Shown here: piece after piece, positions 11,076 to 21,900 of the stretch
Numbering within the stretch: position 1 is the stretch's first letter
How the letters are laid out: each line of letters begins with the position of its first letter
From: Pratylenchus scribneri
Lineage: Eukaryota; Nematoda; Chromadorea; Rhabditida; Pratylenchidae
Length of the DNA stretch: 64,000 nucleotides
Direction: 5' to 3'
NCBI GenBank assembly: GCA_030063045.1
Contig: JAQSEB010000065.1
Coordinates: 434,001 to 498,000, forward strand
Translations under genes and position numbers: made by a program
Notes under the pieces: generated by a model
The model's database searches: none
What the model was told of the DNA's origin: nothing
What the model saw: the letters and a program-made list of their open reading frames with translations, nothing else

Positions 11076-13815
11076 ATAAATTCTAAATTGTTCAAAACAT
11101 TTAAACATTTATTATATCAATTTTCAAATTTAAAAATTTTTTATATTTATAGTAATTGTAGATGTCCCCAGCAGATGGACAAAAATTAAAGAAAAATAGG
11201 ATAAGCAATAAAAAAACACTAATTTAGGCAAATTTTTTGTAACATTTGATCATAAATTTAGCACAAATTAGTACATATTTTGTTTTTTTTTCTTTCAATG
11301 TTCAATCCCATAATTTTTGAAGGGGATGGGGAGGTTGTGCATGTGAAACAGAAGCACACTTTTTATGTTACTCATAAAAAATGGAAAAATATTCCGCATT
11401 CGTTCTTCTAATTAACTGTTTAAGTTGTATGGGGAAAATTGGCACTTTTTTGATGAGTGAGGGGATGGGTAAATTCTAAATTGTTGAGGAGATTTTTTAT
11501 TGGTAAGCAGAAATAGCGAAAAAAATAACATTGAAAGGCTTTCTGTATTCTGTAATAGAGTATTTTGATATCAAAATGAATAATCAAAAAATAATTGGCC
11601 AAAATGGTATGGCCCAAAAAAATGAAAATTGCCATTGGCCTATTTTGCCAATTTTTGACCACAATTTTGAATTCATCCAATTTTTTATGATAATATATAA
11701 TTTGAAGAAAAATTATTCAAAAAAAAAATTCCAAGAATACTACAAAAACTATAATTTTTCAATAGGATAAATAAATAAGTATAATTGTTGATTTTACAGA
11801 GTCATTTAGTTCCAATAAAAAATAGAAAGATTACAGTCCATGTAGAATGAAAAATTAGGAAATAAAACAATTAATAATTATCGTTGGAAAAAAAAGTGGA
11901 AAAGGGCAAAAGGGCAAAAGGGCAAAAGAGCAAAATTCATTCAAAAAATGAAGAAATAAATATAATAAAAAAATGTAAAAAAAAATAAAAATGTGTTCGA
12001 ATTGTTCAAAGAATATTTTATGAATTGGCTGATAAAATTCTTATTAAAATACAGAATAAACAAAAAAAATCCAAGAACATTACAAATTATAATATTTTTT
12101 AATTTTTATAAAAAATTATTCATCGAAAGGTAAATTGGGGTTTCATAATTGTTGAGTTCAAATTTCAATAAAAAATCAAAAAATTACACATCAAATATCA
12201 AATATTTGTATATTCTTTATTCTCCATACAAAAAAAATAAAAAAAAAATTGGAAAAATTATAATAATTAATAATTATCGTAGGAATTTGGAAAGGGCAAA
12301 ATTCATGCAAAAAATGAAGAAATAAAATAAAAATTATAAAAAAAAATGTTAAAAAATTGTGAATATGTTCTAATGTTTTAATGATAGATTTATAAAAATT
12401 GTGTGGTAATAAAATACTTAATAAAATCCCGAAAAAATTAAAAATGAAAAAATGGATGGCTTCTTAAATCGAACTGCCTCATTTTTAACGAAATTTCTAA
12501 TAATTCTCCATAAAAACAAAATACGTTCCTGCATTTTTGTAAATTGAAATAAAAATAATTAATGATAATTTTTAAAGGTAATAAAAATACACTTTAAGGC
12601 TGGTGTAAAGAATTTAAGTTTAAAAAATTAATTTGCAAATTTTATGGCCTTAAAAATTGATTTTAACATAAAAATGTAGGCCAAATAAAATGACTTCTTA
12701 ATATTTATTTTAAGCATTTTAAACCCAAATTTTTAACATTTTCCCAACAATTAAAATGCCATAATCTAAAATCCCTTTTTTTTCTAAAATACCAAAATGC
12801 CATTCCTTAAAAATGCCTTTTATTCCATTATTCGCGCGGCCTTTCCTTTTCAATTCAATATTTTTGTGGGTTTTCGTTCGGCCATTGTCATTTTTAAAAT
12901 AGACGAAGATGACGCGCATTTTGCCAGGTTTCATCCTTCTCACTTGCCATTCCCACTACTAAAAATGCTCATTGACTTTTCCCTGGGGAAACATTTTGTC
13001 GGAAAATTTAAATGGCAATTTCACGGTAAAATGGGGAATGGAGATTTAAGTATCAAAAATCTCAAAGGAAATGGATAAAATGACATTGCGCGCGAAAAAA
13101 AATGATAATGGCATTTGAATGTATTTTTAATGGCATTTCTATTTCTACCATATTTAAAAAGGGAAATATATTCAATGAAATGAGATCATCCGGAACATCA
13201 AAAATTTAATTTACCATATGGGGAATTAAAAGAATATATACGATAATATATTTAGGGTAAATTAAATTTTGAATTAATATAAAAAATATTTTTAGTTAAT
13301 ATTATTTACATATTTAATTAAAATAAGGTGATTAAAAAATTACAAAAAAAAATTACAAACAATAAAATAAAAATAGATATACCAAAATTGGCCATTTTTC
13401 CCTTTTTATCATAAAATTTTGATTGCATTTTTTTTTGATCAATTATCTTTATATCAAAATGTCCTATGGGAAAAAGCTTAATTAAATGTTATAATTAGCT
13501 TATTAATTTTGTCAAAAATTCAGGTATTCAATTAATTAATATATTATTTTAATAAATGTCATAAATATTAACAAAAAGAAAATTATTTTTTGTAAAATTT
13601 AGAAGAATAATAAGATTGTAAGATAGTTGAAATATTTGTAGATGCGCAATTTTTGGCTAGTCAATTGATTAATTTTATAGATAATAGATATTTTAAAGTG
13701 TTAAAAAAGGGAAATTAATTTTTGCAAAATTCAGGTAGTCCAATTTTAATTGTCATATCATAATAATAAAATAAGGAAATGATTCGCTTTTATGTAAATG
13801 TAACACAATAATATT
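11076..13815. other. AT-rich, no supported gene; diverged duplication
   Basis: 11790-11990 and 12130-12350 are diverged direct copies (TTAATAATTATCGT, AAAGGGCAAAATTCAT, CAAAAAATGAAGAAATAAA). The first copy carries four GGGCAAAA words in tandem (11900-11935). An open frame at 12797-13078 (93 residues, plus) has no recognisable motif and no exon borders; I do not call it a gene. Confidence 0.5.
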
Positions 13816-13824
13816 TATGAATTG

Positions 13825-14720
13825 CAAAAATGTGCCGTAGAGCTTTTAGAGTCATTCATACCAATTAATATTCGACCGACCCGCACATTTATTATTTAAT
13901 TATTGTTAATGTTAATCCATGCTAAAGTACAATTAGACGGGTATTAAATGTTCCACTCTTTTAAAATTAATCATCGCCTCTATCGGGGAAGGGACATTTG
14001 CAATTTAATCCCCCCATTTATCGTATTGTCCGCGCGCAATCAACGCCTATCCGCCCCCACATCACTCAATTATCAGTTTTTTTAACATCAATTCAACATA
14101 AACAAATATGTACGCCTGTGTAAAATGCAAAAATGTGCCATAGAATAGAATCATTCATAATTGACTCTAACTAAGCCTATTTCCCTAATATCTATTATAT
14201 TTAATTATTTGCGAATGTTAATATTAATTCATACTAAAGCTGGGCTGCCAGAATTTTTTTTTCTTCAAAATAAAGTACATGGGCCTTGAAAATAAAGATT
14301 TTGTGGGGTCAAAATAAAGTTGTTTGTTTTAATCTATATAAATTTGATTAAAATTTTTTAATTATGTTTTTTGAGAAGATATTTTTTTATAATTTTTCGA
14401 CCCATAAGTGAAAAATTTAATTAAAAAATGTTACAAATTGAAAAATGAGACCTTAAAATGGCCGCGCAGCAAAAAAATTTTATCTTTTTTTTATAATTTT
14501 GTGAAAAAAAAGTACAAAAAGTACACAATAGTCAAAATAAAGTACAAATCTTTAAAAAAGTACATTTTTTTTTTCAAAGATTCGACCCCTCAAAAAAAGT
14601 AACAAATCTTTAAATAAAGTACATCTGGCACCCCCCTATACTAAAGTACAATTAATAGAATGGCTATTTTAAATGTTTTTCATCCTTTTAAATTAATATT
14701 AATCATCGCCTCTGGACATA
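13825..14720. repeat. Tandem duplication split by an insertion
   Basis: 13825-13990 (TGCAAAAATGTGCCGTAGA...ATGCTAAAGTACAATTAGA...AATCATCGCCTCT) recurs at 14125-14239 plus 14647-14720 (TGCAAAAATGTGCCATAGA...ATACTAAAG | TACAATTAATAGA...AATCATCGCCTCT). The second copy is interrupted by the element at 14240-14637, and the first copy gives the uninterrupted site. Confidence 0.8.
14240..14637. mobile_element. Non-autonomous element, 9-bp duplication ATACTAAAG
   Basis: It is bounded by ATACTAAAG at 14231-14239 and 14638-14646, where the paralogous site at 13925 has a single CTAAAGTACAATTA. The termini are imperfect inverted repeats (CTGGGCTGCCAGAA and TCTGGCACCCCCCTAT). Inside, AAAATAAAGTACA occurs several times. 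The duplication length is 8-9 bp because the first base is shared; I cannot separate hAT from Mutator-type by this alone. Confidence 0.75.
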
Positions 14721-14788
14721 TAATACATTTACCCAAATTTACAATTTTAAAGCAATTTAATTATTTAAATATTCCCTAAAATCTCCGG

Positions 14789-15360
14789 CGCGAAATTGCC
14801 GATTATTAAAGGAAATGGAACGGCATTTTTTATAAGCAAAAATTAATGCCCTTTGTCTCCAAGGGTATATAATTTAATAAATAAATTTTTGTGGGAGTGC
14901 ACATTTTTTGCAAAATGTCTTCACAAAATTTCCAGTTTCAGCAATGAATTTAATTGAATTAATTAAAATGTTCCTATCCTCTATTCTAAAGTCCTAAAGC
15001 GCACAAAATTGCCGATTATTGAGGAGGGAACGGCATTTTAATAAACAAAAATTAATGCCTTTGTCTACAGAGGCATATAATTTAACAAATAAATTTTTAC
15101 GGGAGCATCGAAGTACAGAAGTGAAATTATCCAAGTGCACATTTTGCAAAATGTCTTCACAAAATTTTCAGTTTAAAAGCAATTTAATTCAATTAATTAA
15201 AATTAAAATGTGCTAACTCCCAGTCTAAAGCTCGCAAAATTGTCTACTATTGAAGAAAGGGAGGAGCCGCATTTTAATAACAATAAATTAGTGCCTTTGT
15301 CTTGTCTACAGAGGCATATATAATTTAATAGAAATTTTTGCAAGGGCATCGAAGTTCACA
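14789..15360. repeat. Three tandem copies, ~215-bp unit
   Basis: The copies start near 14789, 15001 and 15228 (AAATTGCCGATTATT.A, GGAACGGCATTTT, AAAATTAATGCC.TTTGTCT, AGGCATATAATTTAA, TTGCAAAATGTCTTCACAAA). The third copy is truncated. There is no coherent coding frame across copies. Confidence 0.8.
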
Positions 15361-16343
15361 ATTGAAACTAATATAAAAATGAAATCTTATGATTATAAAA
15401 AAATTCAATTAGTCAATAGGATAAAATTTGATTGGATTTGGATTTAGCAAAATATGGAATTAAAAATTGTTGGCAATTTTTAGAAATAAAATAATATAAA
15501 TTTACAAAAAAATTATTTTGAGGCTATGTAAATTTGGCTATAACGAAATATTATGATTTAAAATTTAGATTTAAGCTAGGATTATTAGGGCTGGATAGGA
15601 ATCTTAAAGAGGAATCAATTTAGCCAAGTTTTTGACCAATTATGAGCCAATTTTTACAGCAACGAATTTTTGTAAATTAATATACTCCCATTTTAAATTA
15701 ATATTGGCAATAAATTTTTTGATTCTTGGAAGAAGAAAATAATTTAAAATTTAAGACAATTTTATGGATCTCTTATCATAAAATCTAAAAAAAAAATAAC
15801 TAAAAAAAGAAGGGCATGAAAAATTGAAAAATGGTAGTGAAAATGGAGTGAATATCTAATGGCTATGATTGCGTAAAATGAAAGGGAAAAAGAGGCCAAA
15901 TATTGGATTAAGATGGGCCAAAAATGGTACTCAAAAGTGAAAATGGACATGAAGACTCCTTTTGCGCACTCATCAATGCGGCAATGCGCAGGTCAAATGT
16001 CGGTCAAAATGGGGCCAAAATGGATGGAGGACGGAAATGGAACCTCGAAAAAGGGGAGAGGGCGGCATTAGCCTACTGAAAGCCTGCTGTATTAGCGGGA
16101 CAAAATGAAGGAGGATGGAAGTAGCTTAATCCCTTATTCCATTTATGGAGGAAGGGGGTAAGGCAAATTCAAAATCTGCGCGGGACCATTTTTATGTATT
16201 TATATATGGAAAGGATGTATAAATATGGAATCCTCATTTTCTTTTCGAATGATGGATATTTTTTTATAAAATAAGTTCAAAACAATATTTGAAAATTAAA
16301 TAATTTTTTTTTAAATTTTTACCAGACAAAAATTTACTGTATT
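15361..16343. other. No gene seen; decayed fold-back near 15525-15650
   Basis: 15525-15650 resembles the 1401-1668 element (GAGGCTATGTAAATTTGGC...AATTTAGCCAAGTTTTTG) but is decayed. The rest is AT-rich sequence with chance frames. Confidence 0.4.
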
Positions 16344-16700
16344 CAGGGATGCCATAATACCAGGAAAATCGGGGATTTTCCCGGTTTTAGGGGTCCTTTC
16401 CAGGTTTTTGTTTTATTCCCAGGATTTAGCCAGATTTTTATATTTCACTTTCCTGCGCGGCTATTTTTGGCCTACATTTTTCGCTGCGCGGCCATTTTTG
16501 ATTAAAAATTTTTTAAAATTTTAATTTATTTTATGCCTATTTCTCAAGCAGAATTGCTAAAATAAGTCAAATTATAAGTTAAATATGAAAAAATTTTTAT
16601 AAGTATTTTTTGTTTTTTACATGTTTTTAAGCATGCCAGGTTTTTGAAAAATTTCTCCAGGTTTTTGCCTGGTTTTTGAGTTTTTGAGATGGCATCCCTG
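16344..16700. mobile_element. Short TIR element, CAGGGATGCCAT termini
   Basis: Perfect 12-bp inverted ends (CAGGGATGCCAT / ATGGCATCCCTG) enclose 357 bp. The interior has repeated CCAGGTTTTTG words and GCGCGGC pairs. The CAGGG start is typical of hAT ends. The 8 bases outside match only partly (ACTGTATT / ACTGATCC), so the target duplication is decayed or the limits are slightly off. Confidence 0.65.
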
Positions 16701-17693
16701 ACTGATCCCAAAAATTAAAACAAATAAATAAATATAGTCAAAAAAATATTTAGAGTTTTTTAATAGTAATTTTTTAATTGTTAATTCTTTGAATGGTTTT
16801 GAAATTTAAATGAAAAAATTTAATTAATTAAATGTACAGTATCCCATAAAAATCGATAAATTCTTGAATTAAATTATTGTTTTATTCATTTTTCATAAAT
16901 TCTTTTAAGAAAAAATGAAGAAATTAAAATTGAAAATGAAATTTTCAAATGCTCCAAAAATAGAAATGGCCATTTTAGTGAGCCTATGGAAAGGCGCGCA
17001 AAATTCTTTCCTGGAAAAGGTGGTGCTTTGGCCCCCATTTACCCTACATTCCCTTGGGCACTTTCATAGAGGCCAATCATTAATTGGGCCCATTCATTTG
17101 CGCACCGCACTCCGAAGTCCATCCATCCAAAGGCACAAAATCCGAAATATAAGCTTACCGGAGTCCTTAGGGAGCAATTCCGGCACACATAAATATGGCC
17201 GCTAGTCCATTTAAAAAGTATCCCCCATCTATCCATTTATGGATGAGGCCATTTAGTACCTGGAGGAGTTTTTCTTCTTTAGGCCAATGGTTAATGGTTG
17301 GGTGTTGCCGCTTTTAGAAAATGCTCGGCCAATGTCCAGGTATTCCGGATTCACGCAATCAAGCCGGTTGCCGGTGCGCATTTTGGTGAATGGATGGACT
17401 AATTTAGTAGGGAGAGGGTATTTCCATTTTTGCGCATAAACCCATAAATGGTATCCAAAAAAGGGAGGCGGAATTATGTGATGTGAATGAGAGAATAGCG
17501 CTCAATTGGAATAAACAAAAACAGGAAAAATTGCATATTATTTTCGGATTTTCTTTGGTTATTGAACAATCGAAAATGATAAGATTTGGAAAAAATTTCA
17601 CTTTTAAAAACATTATGCTATTAAGATGGAAATAAAAATTCTAATAAATATTGCTGATTTTACAGAAAAATTTTCATTTCAAAAAATAGTCAT
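16701..17693. other. No gene seen
   Basis: 16970-17400 is less AT-rich and open on both strands in several frames, as seen elsewhere for compositional patches. No exon structure or product could be recognised. Confidence 0.4.
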
Positions 17694-17845
17694 GTTTTGA
17701 GGCCATATAATTTGGCCAAATCAGACTTTTTTTTAAGAATCCTCATTTACCAACCTAAACTTAACCTCATCCTAGCGCCTAAATATAATCCTAAGTCATA
17801 TATCTTTCAAAGGAAAATGGCCTCAAAAAATAGATTATTTTTTGA
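17694..17845. mobile_element. Decayed fold-back related to 1401-1668
   Basis: It starts TTTTGAGGCCATATAATTTGG and ends AAAATGGCCTCAAAAAATAG, with CCTAA-rich sequence between, matching the layout of the first fold-back of the window. Confidence 0.5.
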
Positions 17846-17906
17846 CACAAAAATTTCCAGTAAATTCATCAGACATTAATTCCATTTTAAAAAAATAGTT
17901 AATCTA

Positions 17907-18085
17907 AAGATAAATAAAATTTTGTTGAATTTCTTTGAAATTCTGCAATTCTAAAGCCATCTCTTCATCCATTTGCTCAGGTTTTAATTTTAGAATTTTA
18001 TGCCGGAAATGGAAGAAAGTACATTTGTCTGGTTTGGCCAACGCTGCAGGGAATCTATTAGCACCTTTCAATTCCATTCTAAATT
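17907..18085 (-). CDS. Possible orphan terminal exon
   Basis: After a possible acceptor (TGGAATTTAG), the minus strand has an open frame ending in TAG. It encodes about 57 residues of balanced composition, with a KCTFFHFRHKI segment and an acidic helical stretch (KPEQMDEEMALELQNF). Codon composition resembles the neighbouring genes more than the flanking AT-rich DNA. It could be the last exon of a gene whose other exons I did not find, or a remnant. It lies just downstream of the secreted-protein gene, but no phase-compatible junction to it was found. Confidence 0.25.
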
Positions 18086-18927
18086 CCACAATTCCATGAA
18101 AATAATCGGAAAATTTTATTAGAAATATAAATATTATTCCTTGGAATTAATTAAAGAAAAAATGGTAAATGCAAACTAGAAAATATTTTGCAAAATGGAT
18201 TTTTTAAATTTCTTGATAATAATATTAAATTTTGGGATGAATTTTTTATATCGTAAAACCTCTTTAATTCCCCAAAAAGGGAAAATTAGGTGAACTCCTT
18301 AATTTGTAGAAATAAATTATAGCCGAGGGACATATAATTCCATAATTTTTGGTGGACATTTTTGAAAAAATATAGCTAATTTTATTATTAGAGATTTAGG
18401 GGACTAATAAGAAGAAGAAAATTTAAAAGTTCGTCTTCCATTAGCTAAATGTGATGGTCCTCAAAATCGAAGGTGGGGAATAAAAGAGATTTTAAGGTAC
18501 TTTTTTGCTGTTGATTTTCATTAGTTGTAAAGAGTTAATTAATTTTGCCTAGTGCAAAAATCAACAATTCCGAATTGAATGAGCCTTTAAAGCCGGAAAA
18601 CGATAATTTACAATAAGCATCCAATAAAATTCGATAAAATAAAAATAATGATTTTTTCGATTATCGATAATTTAAAATTAATATTTTATAGCATTGCAAA
18701 AAATATTTTATGCAAAATCTACGCCCAAATGACTTGTAGTGAATAATATAAAAAATTCAAATATAGAAAAAAGACCAGCAGAAAAAGAAGATATAAAATT
18801 GTAGCCGAAAGAATTTAGAATTCTAGAAAGAAAGGAAATTTGCGAATAGGAAAGGAAATGACCAAAATGAGTCAAAAAATCCATCATTTCATTGTGTTGA
18901 ATATTTCTATGGGGGGTTTTCCCCTTT

Positions 18928-21900
18928 TCAATTTTTTGTTTTCTTTGCTTCAACCAATTTATCATTTTTCTCATTTTCCTCCTTCCACACCGCATCCCAG
19001 AAATTGTCACTGGCATAAATCCAACTCCATTTTTGGGAAATACTGTTTTTGTCATATTTCGCAACGCTTTCCTCCAATCGTTTATCCAAATCCTTTTTGG
19101 CCTCTTTCAACTCTGCATCCCAATTCATTTTATGTTCCTTGATGTAGTATTCCTTCACTATCAACATTTTATTGTAAATTAAACCATAATCCTGTTGAAA
19201 ATGTTATAATAAATATGATTAAAAATTTGCTCAAAAAGATTTGCTCTTAGCTTATCGAAAGGCGTCTATTATGTCGAAAAATTTTTTTTGAAAATTTGTA
19301 CTCAAAGGGGGGGGGACGGATTTTCATCTTCTCATATTTAAAAAATCACATTTCCGCACCTTACGGATACCAAAATGTTCATTAAAAAACCACAAAAGAT
19401 TGAATGAAACCGGTTTAACCTAGACCCCGGCAAATGGTCCCCATGGTCCCCAAATGGGCCTCTCTCTCGCCTCTCTAAAAAGACATAAATGATCTTGGGG
19501 ACCAAAAAAATGGTCCCCAATTGTGTTCCTTAATTTTTTGAATTTAACACATTGGCATTTATTTTTCGCAAAAAATATAACTAGCAGAGATGAAGAGAAA
19601 GCGAGAACAACGATGAAGTCTGACCTCGCCGCTGCCCGATTCGATTTCCCTTGGGCTGTCGCTAGCTGCTGCCCCGAATGACTTTGGCCTGAGGGATCAG
19701 TCAGCGACCGCCCGAGAGAAATCAAATCGGGGCAGCAGCTAGCGACAGCCCAAGGGAAATCGAATCGGGCAGCGGCGAGGTCAGACTTCATCGTTGTTCT
19801 CGCTTTCTCTTCATCTCTGCTAGTTATATTTTTTGCGAAAAATAAATGCCAATGTGTTAAATTCAAAAAATTAAGGAACACAATTGGGGACCATTTTTTT
19901 GGTCCCCAAGATCATTTATGTCTTTTTTTCTCTGCCGTCTCGGGCCCATTTGGGGACCATGGGGACCATTTGCCGGGGTCTAGTTTAACCCAAAAAATTT
20001 AGCATAGAAACGCGCTTGTGTTACCGCTTAAAAAATACCCCCAGGCCTCCACCTCCAACCCACCTCCCGATGAAAACACAAATTAAAAAAAAGCAAAATT
20101 AAAAATCATAATCTATGCGGCCATCTCCTTCCAATTACCCTATGGCTATAAGGGGACATAAGAGAAGGTCATGTATAAATTAACTGCGGAAAAATAGGTT
20201 CATACGGTCTAAGCTCCAAATCATGCAAATGATATATCAATCGATAGAGCTTGACGAGCTGAGTCCGAAAATATAAAAATTTTTACCTGGCAAGCACTTT
20301 TGGCCAAGTTATGGCCACTCGAAAATTGAAAAAGTGAAGGGTCCCCCCTTTGGGTCGAAAAAGTTCAAAATTATTTTTCGGCCAATTTATATATCAATCG
20401 ACGCGTCTCGACGAGCTGATTACGAAAATGTTGTTGGTTTAGCATAAAATGCAAAAATAAAATAGTTATAGTCGCGCAAAGGAAATACGGATTGGAACTG
20501 CTGCGGTGGGCATTTCAGAGTGGACTCCTCCGTGTGCTCCGCCTCCGCGCGACCAGAAGAGCGCTTGACTCGCTGCGCTCGCCAAGCACTCGTCCAGTTC
20601 CCGCGCTTCGGCTACGCACACTCCGGAGTCCACTCTTACATTCCTCCGCAGTTCCATTCCAACACATTCCAGCGAGACTAAAATGGCCATAACTTTTTTA
20701 TTTTTGAGTTTTATGTGAAAAGAATAGCAGATTCGTGTTCCGCTCATCGAACCGCATCGAATGAGCTATAATATGGCCGAAAACAAATTTTAAAAATTTT
20801 CGACCCATAGGGGGGACCCTTCACTTTTAAGGGAAAATCCGTTTCAATGGCCATAACTTGGCCAAAAGTGCTTGTCGGGTAAAAATTTTTATATTTTCGG
20901 ACTCAGCTCGTCAAGCTCTATCGATTGGTATATCATTTGTATGATTTAGAACTTGGACCGTATGAACCAATTTTATCTTAACTGCTACTGCTCTGCTACC
21001 CACGATAATCACCTATAACCTACACGCTACACCCACCTATAATGGGAGAGCTCTCTAATAACTAATATATAATTAATAACTATTTATAAGATCTATAATA
21101 TTTTTATTAGGAATTGGATGGTCATTATAGGGGAAGATGCAAGTGTAAATTGACCTTAATCCCCTTTCTTGTGATTTTTTTCAAATTTATTTTATACTTT
21201 GTATGTTCCAGACGAATAGACTTCGCTGTTCCATATGCACAGGTACAAGTCGGTGAGCATTTTCACCAGTTTACGTTTGAGTTCTTTCTTTTCTGTTGCT
21301 TTTTTTACGTCATACTTTTTTACATCATATCCAGCATTGATGGCCAATATTCGGAATATTTCATGGAGTTGAGTTGTTTTCATCTTTTCGATTATTTCCA
21401 TTTCTTTAGCAGCTTCAGCTTTCATCTTCTCAATTTCTTCGGCAGCTTCGTTCTCGTCAATTTCTCCAGCAGTTTTCATCTCCTCTATTTCTTCAGCAGT
21501 TTCCTTTTTCTTCTTCTCCAACCATTTTATAGCCTCTTCCTTCGCCTCCTTCAATTCACTAGGAGAAGGAGCTCTTTTCACCAACAATTCTTGAAATTTT
21601 TCTGGGTTAGCAAAAATGTCATGGTCGTGGCCATTTAGCACTTCACTGATGAAATTCATAACTTTGGCGATTTGATGTTGGGCTTCGTCATATTCTTTTA
21701 TTTTATGTTCGTGCAAATCTGAATTATAAATTAAAAAGGAAGCAAATTAAAAGTAATTTCCCCATTTTGCAAAACTCGCATTTAACAGACTACAATATAA
21801 GAATAAGAAAAAGGATACTATTTAATTTGGCGAATAGAATGCTGAAAATGACGAAAAGTTTGTAACGGTTTGTCCTAGACCTTCAAACCTTATAACCGAA

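Noticed and set aside
10718..11086. 122-residue Phe-rich open frame
   Set aside because: It is the translation of the minisatellite; the opposite strand is also open.
12797..13078. 93-residue plus-strand open frame
   Set aside because: No motif, no exon borders and no upstream leader; the composition fits a locally GC-richer patch.
19420..19881. 153-residue open frame on the minus strand
   Set aside because: It reads through both arms of a palindromic mobile element.
20466..20747. 93-residue minus-strand frame in GC-rich sequence
   Set aside because: It lies in the palindromic centre of the 20190-20977 fold-back.
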